Below, piece after piece: positions 17,591 to 25,946 of a DNA stretch of 64,000 nt. The notes below the pieces were generated by a model. The model had not been told where the DNA came from. It did no database searches and saw nothing but the letters and a program-made list of their open reading frames with translations. The DNA comes from Flavobacterium sp. SUN052 (lineage in GTDB: Bacteria > Bacteroidota > Bacteroidia > Flavobacteriales > Flavobacteriaceae). How positions within the stretch are numbered: position 1 is the first letter of the stretch; each line of letters starts with the position of its first letter. Both the position numbers and the translations under genes were made by a program. Where the stretch lies: the NCBI RefSeq assembly GCF_028867935.1, contig NZ_JAPQNS010000014.1, positions 124,001-188,000 on the forward strand. Reading direction: 5' to 3'.

Positions 17591-18682
17591 TTACTGACAT
17601 CCTTTGCTGGTGATGACGATTTGCCCGTCAACGATTTCGTAGGTCGCCCCGATGGCTTCGCAGATGAGGTCTAATTTCTGATACAGGGTTTCGATTTTGA
17701 AGCGGGCATTGAGCGTACAGGCCCGAAGCAGGTCGGTATCCAGAATGAACCGAACGCCGTAGGCCGTTTCGAGTCGCTCGAAAACGGCCGTGGCGGGCAG
17801 GTCGTCAAAGGTCACGACGTTCACCTGCCGGGCGTCGGCCACCAGCACTGGCGTTTCGACCAACGTTTTGACGAGCCGTTCCTGCGCCTTTACAAATACC
17901 GCTTTTTGGTTGGGAACCAGTACCACACCGTCGGCCAGCGCAGCGTCAGCGTTGGCTTTGGCGAACACCGATACTCTACCGCTCAACACCGATACGCTGG
18001 CGTTCGCGTCGGTTTCGCGGGCATTGACCCGAAACTGCGTACCCAGCACTTTGGTCGTAAAGGCTTTGGTTTGTACCAGAAAGGGCATCTCCGGATTTTT
18101 GGCTACATCAAAGAACGCTTCGCCGGTCAGGAACACCTCCCGGGTCGGCCCGTCGAAGGCGGTCGGGTAGCGGAGTTCACTGCTGGGTTCGAGCGTGACC
18201 ACGCTGCCGTCGTTCAGGCTAACACGGGTGGGTTTGGTGCCGTTGTTATTCACCGTAACCAGCCAACTGTCGGGCTGATTGACCCCGAAAATGGAGGATA
18301 CTGGCCGGGTGCCGCCCCGCTGTTGAACGTACCAATAGCCGCCAACGGTTACCAGCAGCAACACACTGGCCGCCGCCCCCCAAAACCAGGCTCGGCTATA
18401 CATTGGCCGCTGATGGAGGGGAATAACGCGGGTGACCTGGGGCAAATCGGCCAAAATTCGTTCTACTTCACTCCGCAGGTCGGCTTCACTGAGCGTTTCG
18501 TGGTGCATAGCGAGACTCTGCACAATGCGCCGGGCCAGATCGATGTCCTCCATCTTGTGCCAGTGCCGGATTTGAAACTCTTGCCAGGACGTATCGGTAT
18601 CGGGCAGTTCGCCATTGACCCACTGGCGGAAATACCGGTCCATAACAAAATTTTCTACCGTAAACGTTAGGTAGTGTTCCAT
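17591..18682 (-). CDS. FecR-family anti-sigma factor
   Basis: A 363-residue inner-membrane regulator. The cytoplasmic N-terminus (TVENFVMDRYFRQWV) should hold the ECF sigma factor. One membrane helix spans about residues 98-119. The periplasmic part contains the FecR domain (VSLNDGSVVTLEPSSELRYP, then FDVAKN) and a C-terminal DUF4974-like secretin/TonB-short domain that would contact the SusC STN domain. It lies between the sigma gene (79 bp upstream) and SusC, the canonical order. On substrate binding it would release or activate the sigma factor to transcribe the locus. Confidence 0.93.
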   Translation of the reverse strand: MEHYLTFTVENFVMDRYFRQWVNGELPDTDTSWQEFQIRHWHKMEDIDLARRIVQSLAMHHETLSEADLRSEVERILADLPQVTRVIPLHQRPMYSRAWFWGAAASVLLLVTVGGYWYVQQRGGTRPVSSIFGVNQPDSWLVTVNNNGTKPTRVSLNDGSVVTLEPSSELRYPTAFDGPTREVFLTGEAFFDVAKNPEMPFLVQTKAFTTKVLGTQFRVNARETDANASVSVLSGRVSVFAKANADAALADGVVLVPNQKAVFVKAQERLVKTLVETPVLVADARQVNVVTFDDLPATAVFERLETAYGVRFILDTDLLRACTLNARFKIETLYQKLDLICEAIGATYEIVDGQIVITSKGCQ

Positions 18683-18761
18683 GGCCTTATTCGGGTGTAT
18701 TCACAAACAAGTGCCAGGAAATAGAAAAAAGTCCTGAATTTTTTTTGCTTTTTTTGATTGG

Positions 18762-19340
18762 TTACAAAAAGGCCGTCAGTATTGCCACTGTAAACACCCA
18801 TCCCCGGCGTAGTTGCCGGACGGCTTCGTAAATCAGATTGACGACCGAGTGGTAATTGATACCCATCAGCTGGGCAATTTCGTCGTAATTCAGATCCTGA
18901 TAAAAGCGTAGATAAATGGCTTCGCGCTGCCGTTTGGAAAGCTGCGTCAGCAGTTGTTCGATACGGTGGTTGTTTTCTTCGGTGGCTTCGTCAGTAATAA
19001 TTTTGTGTTCGATGGTAAACTCGGCCTCAAACGCGTAATCGTCTTTGAGTTCGTGGCTCTCGCGCCCGGCGCGTCTCTGCGCTTTCAGCAGTTTGTACCG
19101 TAATGCTTTAAGCAGATAAAACTTAGGCGAAACAACGTGTCCGAGTTGTTCATGCTGTTGCCACAGGTCGAGGTACAAGTCGTGGATGCTGTCTTTAACG
19201 AGTTCGTGGTCGGAGGTCAGTTTGGTGCCATAATTGAACAGTGCCTGATAGTAAATTTCCAAAATCTGCGTAAATGCCATCTGTTCACCCCGCAAAAAGG
19301 CTTGCCAAAGCAAGACGATGTGATCCGTATCCTGTTGCAT
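18762..19340 (-). CDS. ECF RNA polymerase sigma factor
   Basis: A 192-residue sigma-70 of the extracytoplasmic-function type. Region 2 is in residues 20-90 (DSIHDLYLDLWQQ). Region 4 is a helix-turn-helix at about 130-175 (QLSKRQREAIYLRFYQDLNY, then EIAQLMGINYHSVVNLIYEA). It is the first gene of the locus and would recruit polymerase to the SusC/SusD operon after release by the neighbouring FecR protein. The C-terminal tail WVFTVAILTAFL is hydrophobic, which is common in Bacteroidota members. No autoregulatory promoter could be identified with confidence in the 150 bp upstream. Confidence 0.93.
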   Translation of the reverse strand: MQQDTDHIVLLWQAFLRGEQMAFTQILEIYYQALFNYGTKLTSDHELVKDSIHDLYLDLWQQHEQLGHVVSPKFYLLKALRYKLLKAQRRAGRESHELKDDYAFEAEFTIEHKIITDEATEENNHRIEQLLTQLSKRQREAIYLRFYQDLNYDEIAQLMGINYHSVVNLIYEAVRQLRRGWVFTVAILTAFL

Positions 19341-19496
19341 TCTATCCGTTTAGCGACTGTTTCTGAACCGATAAACTTACAAACCGGCCCTTAGTTTTTT
19401 CGCTTCGATGCCTAATACACGCGAACGGTTGGTCATCAGCGATGGGCCTTCAGTGCTATTTTGATCGCTTAGAAATTGTCTACAACCCCGAAAAAT

Positions 19497-19820
19497 TCAC
19501 TTCGTCTTCATCCAGCGAAACGGTGCGGGGTCGGCTTCGAGGTCAAGGCCGTAGGTTGGGCTGGGGTAGGCATCGTGAAAAAAGTGCATCATAATGGCCG
19601 GCAACCCGTCGTGCTCGTGGAACATGTACATGCAGTTCAGGCTATGCAATTGCAGTGCCGATGCCTCTCGGGTCAGGAACTGCGTCGACACCGTACACCA
19701 CACCGTCAGCCGTGAGTCCGTATACCGGTTCTTCGGGGCGTTGGGGTCCATAAACTTGTCATCTTCCATGTTGGCTTTGTTGAGATAATGGATATAAGGC
19801 AGACCGCATCCAGGAAGTCG
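19497..19820 (-). pseudogene. C-terminal fragment of an unrecognised gene
   Basis: An open frame of about 105 residues ending at 19497 reads like real protein (LPYIHYLNKANMEDDKFMD, then FHEHDGLPAIMMHFFHD) but lacks a plausible N-terminus. It is cut at its 5' side where a degraded IS982-type transposase begins near 19805-19820. I do not recognise the family. It is probably the surviving 3' end of a gene disrupted by the insertion, possibly once part of the adjacent glycan locus. A genuine small ORF starting at 19826 cannot be excluded. Confidence 0.4.
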
Positions 19821-20034
19821 CGCCAAAGGTCAGCTAAGACGTGGCGGGTGTAATCCTGCTTGAAAGTCTTGTAGGGGCTAAGATGATAGTAGATTGCAAT
19901 CGTCATCACTTAGGAAAGGGTGAGTTGACTCGAATGCAGCTTTTGTAAAGCCCCGTCAGGCGAAGTAGTTTGGCGATGAACTCGCGATGGGTTTTGCAAA
20001 AGTCATCGACGTCGCAGTAAATTTCCGTCAACAT
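19805..20034 (-). pseudogene. IS982-family transposase N-terminal stub, frameshifted
   Basis: Reading minus from ATG at 20034 gives MLTEIYCDVDDFCKTHREF, the typical start of IS982 transposases (IYCxxDDFCK), through LLRLTGLYKSC. The frame then stops at TGA near 19906. A second frame starting at 19909 continues the family pattern (MMTIAIYYHLSPYKTFKQDY, then TRHVLADLWRDF). Similarity ends near 19805. The remnant thus has one frameshift near 19905-19915 and has lost its catalytic C-terminal two thirds. It cannot be active. Confidence 0.6.
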
Positions 20035-20290
20035 GAGCGTCAGACAAGTTAGTTTTGATTGGTTAGCACCTCAAAATTACTTGTTTGCTCTCATGGGTTC
20101 ACCTAAAGGGTTCGTTTTACCCCGCTATCTCATAGTTCGCGTGAATAAAATACTAACTCAAAACTTGCGACTCACGACAGCCGCAGGTTAATAAGTCGTG
20201 TTGTTTACAAATGGCAGGTAGTACTGAGTTTTGCAACCCAAAAATACGACCCTTATCAAAGTATTATTAGTTTTTGAAGACTCCCCGGTT

Positions 20291-21436
20291 ATGAAACAGA
20301 TTATTGTAATTTTTGTAGGAATGGTTGGTATTGGTTTAGGGGCCTGCCAGTCAAAAAAGTCGGAAAGCAGTACCGAAGTGGTTCAAGCCGCTTCTTCGAC
20401 AACTGACTCGATAACTGCCTGCCATGTCAAGCCGCCCAGCCGCTTTGCCGCCGTTAGCCGCACGACCAGAACTACCCCGATCACGGCTGTAGATACAAAA
20501 GGCATGGTTGAGGTTCCGGGCGGATCATTTCAGATGGGCGCTGATAGCAAAGAGTCGCGTCCTGATGAACTTCCTAGGCATCCGGTGCGGGTGGATGCCT
20601 TCTGGATTGATGCCACTGAAGTGACTAACGCGCAGTTTCGGGCATTCATCCAGGCGACCGGCTACTTGACGACGGCCGAGCGCAGACCCGACTGGGAGGA
20701 GATGAAGAAACAGTTGCCGCCTGGCACCCCCAAACCCGATGACAAGATGCTGGTCGCTAGTTCGTTGGTATTTGTTCAGCCCAGTCGTGAGGTTCCGTTG
20801 GCCGACTACAGCCAGTGGTGGCAGTGGGTACCGGGTGCCGACTGGCAGCATCCTGAGGGGCCAGGTAGTTCCATTGTTGGTAAGGATAATTACCCCGTCG
20901 TGCAGGTCTCCTGGGATGATGCCGTCGCCTACGCTAAATGGGCGGGTAAGCGCCTGCCTACCGAAGCCGAATGGGAGTGGGCTGCTCGCGGGGGGCAATC
21001 CAACGCTATGTATCCGTGGGGCAGTGAACCTGTCGATGCTGGAAAGCCGAAAGCCAATTCGTGGCAGGGTACGTTTCCGACCACAAACACGCTCCGCGAT
21101 AGATTCGCCCGGACGGCCCCGGTGAAGTCGTTCGCCCCTAATCCCTACGGCTTATATGATATGGCTGGCAATGTGTGGGAATGGTGCAGTGATAATTATC
21201 GTCCTGATTACTATTCTCAATTGGCCGACCAGGGTGAAGTGCATAACCCAGCAGGTCCTACCCAGAGTTATGACCCCGAAGAACCAACCGTGCCGAAACG
21301 AGTAATGCGGGGCGGTTCGTTTCTGTGCAATGATTCGTATTGTAGCAGTTACCGGTCGGCGGCTCGGATGAAATCCAGTCCAGATACGGGTCTGTCACAC
21401 ACGGGTTTCCGCTGTGTCACATCGGTAAATCAGTAA
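20291..21436 (+). CDS. Formylglycine-generating enzyme (SUMF1) lipoprotein
   Basis: Start chosen at 20291, where MKQIIVIFVGMVGIG leads to lipobox GLGAC (Cys19); an upstream in-frame ATG at 20231 would bury this signal. The protein of about 381 residues has the complete FGE-sulfatase domain: VPGGSFQMGAD, DATEVTNAQF, PVVQVSWDDAVAYAKW, RLPTEAEWEWAARGG, YDMAGNVWEW, then RGGSFLCNDSYC. The last holds two cysteines four residues apart (about Cys346 and Cys351), matching the copper-binding active-site pair of true FGE (human SCHRSYC), and the C-terminus GLSHTGFRC also fits. Many family members lack these cysteines, so this is probably a genuine maturase, placed to oxidise the CxPSR cysteine of the two exported sulfatases nearby. 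Confidence 0.85.
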   Translation: MKQIIVIFVGMVGIGLGACQSKKSESSTEVVQAASSTTDSITACHVKPPSRFAAVSRTTRTTPITAVDTKGMVEVPGGSFQMGADSKESRPDELPRHPVRVDAFWIDATEVTNAQFRAFIQATGYLTTAERRPDWEEMKKQLPPGTPKPDDKMLVASSLVFVQPSREVPLADYSQWWQWVPGADWQHPEGPGSSIVGKDNYPVVQVSWDDAVAYAKWAGKRLPTEAEWEWAARGGQSNAMYPWGSEPVDAGKPKANSWQGTFPTTNTLRDRFARTAPVKSFAPNPYGLYDMAGNVWEWCSDNYRPDYYSQLADQGEVHNPAGPTQSYDPEEPTVPKRVMRGGSFLCNDSYCSSYRSAARMKSSPDTGLSHTGFRCVTSVNQ

Positions 21437-21599
21437 ACGAAATCGGCCTGTTTTCAATGTGACCTCCCCCCATTAAGCGTACTAACAACTTGTGGGCTTC
21501 ATTAATGTGACAATGCTGTCACACATAACAGCCCAATTCCTGCAAATAAAGGCTGCTTCGAAAATCCTGCCACCCGCTGGGAGTCAGGCAGTGGTTAGC

Positions 21600-22255
21600 A
21601 AATACGCTTTGTGGCCCAAAGTGGGCATAACCAAAGAAATTGATCGCAGTACGCTGCTGGTAACGGCGTATTACCAAGGCGTTCAGAACATCATCAACCG
21701 GGTAAACCGGGTGGCTTCCGATACGATTCTGAGCCGCATTTTCACCAATGCAGGGCTGGCCCAGCGGGTTGGGCTGGAAGTAGCCGCTGATATAACTGGA
21801 AGCTCTACCTCAGTGGAACGGGCTATCGTTACACGCTAGAGGGGCAGTTGTTTCAGAACACCGTCACGTTTGAGCGGGCAGCCTGGGTGTATTCACTCAA
21901 CATGAACACCACCGTGCAGGCAACATCCTCGCTCTCTCTGCAGGCCAGTGTCAATTATTTATCGCGCCGGATTACGGCCTAAGGCGAAGACTCGCGGTTT
22001 TTGACCCCTAACCTATCGCTGAAAAAAAGTCTGATGAACAACCGATTGACCCTCATGGTGCAGTGGCAGAACATCGGTCTGGGGCTGTTGCCTACTAACG
22101 AACAGCGAATCACAACCCAGGGCCGGGACTTTTTTACGACTACTAACTATATTCAGGAAACCGACATTTTTCTTGTCAACATCAGCTATGGCCTTCGCCA
22201 GTTGAGCAAACAGTCAAAACTGCCCGGCAATGAATTCGGCGACAAGGAATTTTGA
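21600..22255 (+). pseudogene. C-terminal remnant of an outer-membrane beta-barrel receptor
   Basis: Two frames together encode barrel strands of an OMP_b-brl/TonB-receptor C-terminus. The first includes LWPKVGITKEIDRSTLLVTA, then YYQGVQNIINRV. After a frameshift near 21797 it continues as WKLYLSGTGYRYTLEGQLFQ. An in-frame TAA at 21980-21982 interrupts ITA/GEDSRF, where the family normally has Gln (CAA to TAA). The tail runs LPGNEFGDKEF to the stop at 22253-22255. The 5' part, about 600 codons including the plug, is absent. This is a decayed fragment, not an active gene. The 279 bp after it (22256-22534) show no gene. Confidence 0.6.
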
Positions 22256-23448
22256 CAATTGTTGTTTAGGGATCGTTCGTATGAAAACCATCCTTTGAGG
22301 AACGCCCAAAGGAAAAGTCCGGGTCAGCAATCGACCATCGCTATCCTGAGATATTTCCAACTTGAGCGTTGGTAAACACTTTGTCAAGGGCTATGCCCTG
22401 CTGGTATGACTATCAACCCATTTCCAGTAGCCGAACGGATGGATGTTTATCAGACCGAGTCAAAAATTCGTAGCGTAATTCTTTGTCCACTTACTAACTG
22501 ATGTTACGCCAACTTTTGAGCGGCAGGTTTAATTTTGAACATGCAGACAAGCCTCGACCTCTATCCCAACTACTTATTTAGTAGTTTTGGCCAGACCACC
22601 TCCACCGGTTTGTCACGACTAACTGACGGGGCGGTAGGCCATGATGTGTTGACCGATCTACTCAACCGACTTCAAGGCGATAACAGAACTCTGTGGCAAC
22701 ACGTCAAGCCCCTAATTCGCCAAATTCAGCAACCCCACGACGTATTACTCACCGATGATAGCATCGCCCATAAGTCCCTCAGCGATGAAAATGGGCTGAT
22801 CACCTACCACTATGACCACACCAGCGGCCAGTATGTGCGGGGTATCAATTTTGTTAGTTTACTCTATCAAACTAGCAAAGGTCAGTGTCCATTTAGTTTT
22901 GAGCCAGTCATTAAAGTCCAGCAGTGCGAGCTGACGACGCGCAAAGTAGTCTGGCGATCAGAGCCAAGCACCAGATGTTTCAGGAGATGGTGCGCCAAGT
23001 TCATCAAAATGCCGTTCCCTTCCGCTACGTGTTGGCCGACTCTTGGTACACCAATTCGGATAACATCAACCTAGTCTTAGGTTTGAAACACCACTACTTA
23101 GGCGCGGTCAAGTCGAACCTGGAAGTGGCCCTTTCCAAACACGACCGGGGTACTGGAAAATTCGTTAAAATCAGTAGCCTACAGCTACAGCCAGGCACCG
23201 TATTGACTGTTTACCTTCGCTCGGTGCAGGCACCGGTGGCGATTTGTGGCGACATCCTTCCCAACCAGGATGGGTCAGTGGGTGAACTGCTCTTGTTGAC
23301 TACCGATGTAACGATGACCTACCAGCAATTCCTTACTACTTACCAAAAACGGTGGGGTATCGAACCGGGCCGCCAAGCAGAATATCATAAGTCACTCAAA
23401 CAGAACGCGTCACTGGAAAAATTACCCACTCGCACCCACCGCACTCAG

Positions 23449-24328
23449 AAGTTGTTTAGGATTTTGTTTCACGGATTTTTCTGGACATTAGCCGAATCAT
23501 TACCCAGTAGATAATAGCATCATCATGAGACTTTTTAACTTCGTAATCCTTGGCGAGCCGGCGCTGAAAGGCCCACCACCCAAAGGTTCGCTCAACGGTC
23601 CATCGCTTGGGCAACACCTGGAAACCCTTCACCCCCAATACTCCGCAGACCACCTCCACACTTAGTTGATAAGTCGCTTTGACGGTGGCCAGAAAATTGA
23701 CGCCATCAAAGCCCTGATCGGCTAGAATAGTTTTTAGGCGAGGAAAACGCTGGCCCAACCTGGCAAAGAGTAACAAGGAACCAGCCCGTTCCCCTACATT
23801 GGCCGATGTTAAGCGCAGGGCCAGCACTAGACCCAACACATCGACCAGAATGAAGCGTTTGCCACCAGTCAGGTGTTTGTTTCCGTCATAGCCTTTCAGC
23901 GTGGTCACTGACACGGTTTTAATCGATTAACTATCAACAAGTCCCAGGCTGGGCGAGGCTTCCCGGCCTACTTTCAAGCGTACTTTAGTAACCAACTGAT
24001 CATGGAGTTGCTGGACCAGACCCTCCTTGGCCCACTGGCGAAAGTAGTAATACACCAGTCGCCAATCGGGTAAATCCTTAGGCATCATTCGCCAGGAAAT
24101 ACCGCCTTTAACTACATATAGAATGGCATTGATAATGGCTCTAATAGACTGCTTGCGTTTGCGTCGCCAAAGTCGTGGGGGCAGCAAAAGTTTAATAACT
24201 TGCCATTGGGAGTCGGTCAGATCGGTCGGATAGATCATCAAGGTAGTTTCTAAGTTCGCACGGCACAGGCTGCCCTGCTCAAAACTACCCGACCGGCTCT
24301 TACTTATCCTGAAACTTTAAACAACCTA
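23449..24328 (-). mobile_element. IS5-family (IS427-type) insertion sequence
   Basis: The element of about 880 bp is bounded by inverted GTTGTTTA (23451-23458) and TAAACAAC (24318-24325) and flanked on both sides by TCAG (23445-23448 and 24329-24332), a plausible target duplication. It is inserted in the transposase gene of another IS. Length and gene layout fit the IS427 group. The exact outer bases of the ends are uncertain by 1-3 nt, since the repeats are imperfect beyond the first eight bases. Confidence 0.65.
23456..24241 (-). pseudogene. IS5-family transposase with in-frame stop
   Basis: From ATG 24241 the product begins MMIYPTDLTDSQWQVIKLLL (the DUF4096 N-terminus of IS5 transposases), runs through ISWRMMPKDLPDW and reaches GLVDS, where TAA (23927-23929) stops it. 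The same frame continues as SIKTVSVTTLKGYDGNKHLT and ends at 23456 after the DDE signature (ILADQGFDG, then KRWTVERTFGWW). The normal sequence here is VDSQSIKT, so one change, CAA to TAA, truncates the enzyme immediately after its first catalytic Asp. Both parts are in one frame, so this is a nonsense mutation and not the programmed frameshift used by some IS5 members. Without readthrough the copy is inactive. Confidence 0.75.
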
Positions 24329-24512
24329 TCAGGCTAACCACCGCACGGATTTCCATAGTGCGTTTGAGTTGTGTTGCAATAAGAACTCAAAATGGCAGTA
24401 CTTAGTCTGCTAATTGAGCGACCTATGTAGGGAAATCCGAGATTTCTATAGCCAACCCTGTGAATCATGTTCCGATCTACACGGGTGATTTCTCCAGTAG
24501 ACTTTATAGCAC

Positions 24513-24551
24513 AAAAAAGCCGCGCACAGACTGAACTGGGGCGGCTTTTTT
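24513..24551 (-). terminator. Intrinsic terminator, probably bidirectional
   Basis: AAAAAAGCCGC (24513-24523) and GCGGCTTTTTT (24541-24551) form a perfect 11-bp stem with a 17-nt loop and U tracts in both directions. It lies about 100 bp downstream of the minus-strand gene ending at 24655 and probably closes the accessory operon of the conjugative element. Confidence 0.75.
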
Positions 24552-24654
24552 TGCAATGTGATTATTTCAGCACAAGTTAATTGCCAGATGCGTACCTTTT
24601 TCTTAAACTAGGCAAGTATTAGCTCCTCCTAATTTGATCCCACTTATAGGTGCG

Positions 24655-25278
24655 TCACCATCGTTTTTGTGAAAAATCTGTTGCCAAATCTGAACTAAGA
24701 ATATGCATATTCCAGGAATCAGGAGCAATAGATTTCACAAATGCCAGTGTGTCATGATGTAGCCAAGCCGAAGGACTAAGCGTATCCATACAGGTTCCCA
24801 GAAAATTCATCCGATCCCGAATAGGCATATGCCGCACAAAGGCTGTTTCGATCATCAGCAATAAACCTTCGATATATTCCCCTTGGTAAAGCGGTATACC
24901 GGAATCCACATAATGGCTGATTGGCATCCGACACTTCACCTGCCATTCATGAAGTTCTTCTCGTGACCGCTGACAGAGAATGGTTAGAGCCTGTTTTTCC
25001 ACCGATAAATCAGGAAGTGGCGGAGTGATTTTTTGAAGTATATGCAGTAAGTAAAGCAGGCGTGGCCAACTTATTCGGACACTATGGCTGGGCTTTACGG
25101 GACTGCCATAACGAAATTGCTTTAAGCTATAGCCAAAATCGGCGATGATTTGACCGACGGCCTCAATCGAATGACTATAGGCGACTTGGATAAACCCATC
25201 GCCCAAAGTGTTTAGTTGCTGCGCGTTACCTGACAAGCGAACGCCCATACCAAGTGGTGTTGACTGAAACTTTAGCAT
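24655..25278 (-). CDS. Hypothetical protein, 207 aa
   Basis: I do not recognise this protein with confidence. It starts MLKFQSTPLGMGVRLSGNAQ, is mostly helical after residue 60, and has no signal peptide or membrane helix. The N-terminal beta-rich part (LNTLGDGFIQVAY) followed by a helical domain recalls small Bacteroidota DUF proteins of the DUF6904 kind, but this is only an impression. It is separated by 9 bp from the 114-residue gene upstream and both end at the terminator at 24513, so they form one unit. It belongs to the accessory cargo at the left edge of the conjugative element; a defence or toxin role is possible but unsupported. Confidence 0.65.
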   Translation of the reverse strand: MLKFQSTPLGMGVRLSGNAQQLNTLGDGFIQVAYSHSIEAVGQIIADFGYSLKQFRYGSPVKPSHSVRISWPRLLYLLHILQKITPPLPDLSVEKQALTILCQRSREELHEWQVKCRMPISHYVDSGIPLYQGEYIEGLLLMIETAFVRHMPIRDRMNFLGTCMDTLSPSAWLHHDTLAFVKSIAPDSWNMHILSSDLATDFSQKRW

Positions 25279-25287
25279 AAACTTTTC

Positions 25288-25632
25288 TTATAACCGCCCT
25301 GACTTCATCATTTTATGCATCATGTATGCACTCTCTAACGCCTGTTGTTTTTCCGTGCCATACCGCTTCAGGGCATAATCTACAATGCCGTTCTTAGTGG
25401 CCACGTTGAACTTAGTCATCCAGCACTCCCAAAGCGCGTTGAAGGCATCTTGACCACTTAGGTGAGCGATGTAGTGTTCCCAGACATAGGTGAAATCACG
25501 GTGCTGTTCCTTTAGTAACTGGATGTCTTCGCGGGTGTAGTTCCAGAAGAGGGCGTTGACACATTCGATGGCCAGCAATTCAAAACCGTGTTGCATAAAA
25601 GAAATAGGGTCAGAATAATTCAAGGTAGGCAA
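25288..25632 (-). CDS. Hypothetical protein, 114 aa
   Basis: A small helical protein of unknown family (MPTLNYSDPISFMQHGFELL, later FWNYTREDIQLLKEQHRDF). It is rich in aromatic residues and His and lacks a signal peptide. It precedes the 207-residue gene by 9 bp, so the two are probably co-translated and may work as a pair. Nothing in the sequence shows a catalytic motif. Codon use and context fit a real gene rather than a chance frame. Confidence 0.6.
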   Translation of the reverse strand: MPTLNYSDPISFMQHGFELLAIECVNALFWNYTREDIQLLKEQHRDFTYVWEHYIAHLSGQDAFNALWECWMTKFNVATKNGIVDYALKRYGTEKQQALESAYMMHKMMKSGRL

Positions 25633-25735
25633 TAAATCATAATTATCTAGCTCTTAGGACTCGACCAAATGCAGTAGCCGGTTCATAGCCCCTTGTTGAT
25701 CAGCTTCGCCAAGTGCGTAAAAACAAACCGTATTA

Positions 25736-25936
25736 TTAACCAGTCGAACCCCGTCCCATACTATCCCGGTAAATGACCGAATAGCCAGCCAGGTCGCCCA
25801 GTTCGGTGCAAATGTCTTCGAGAACGTTATCTATATCATTGGTGACACTTTTATTACCCAAGTCAAGGTCTATAATGGCGATCACATTGTCTTCGACCGT
25901 GTAGGTATAATCGGCACGAATTGGTTTTCGTATCAT
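25736..25936 (-). CDS. Hypothetical protein, 66 aa
   Basis: A short acidic protein (MIRKPIRADYTYTVEDNVIA, then IIDLDLGNKSVTNDIDNVLE) with alternating strand and helix character and no recognised domain. It lies 10 bp below the 256-residue gene on the same strand, so it is probably the last gene of that translational group. A 103-bp gap with no visible gene follows before the next stop. Confidence 0.5.
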   Translation of the reverse strand: MIRKPIRADYTYTVEDNVIAIIDLDLGNKSVTNDIDNVLEDICTELGDLAGYSVIYRDSMGRGSTG

Positions 25937-25946
25937 GATTGGTAGG

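Larger units (their letters stand above)
22535..24413 (+). pseudogene. IS4/IS701-like transposase, frameshifted and split by IS5-type element
   Basis: The N-terminal half (MNMQTSLDLYPNYLFSSFGQ) includes VLLTDDSIAHKS, the first catalytic Asp region. Near 22950 the frame shifts by one base and continues with FRYVLADSWYTNSDN (second Asp) and AEYHKSLKQNASLEKL (Glu region). At HRTQ (23446) an IS5-family element of about 880 bp interrupts it. The reading frame resumes at 24333 as ANHRTDFHSAF and stops at TAA 24411-24413. Joining the two sides restores TQANH, the pattern seen at this place in related transposases. The gene is doubly dead. Confidence 0.65.

Noticed and set aside
17906..18670. Plus-strand frame of 254 codons opposite FecR
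   Set aside because: Antisense to a well-supported anti-sigma gene; no domain pattern.
23456..24241. Programmed frameshift between two IS5 ORFs
   Set aside because: Both parts are in the same frame, 327 nt between starts; the break is a single TAA codon, so a nonsense mutation explains it.
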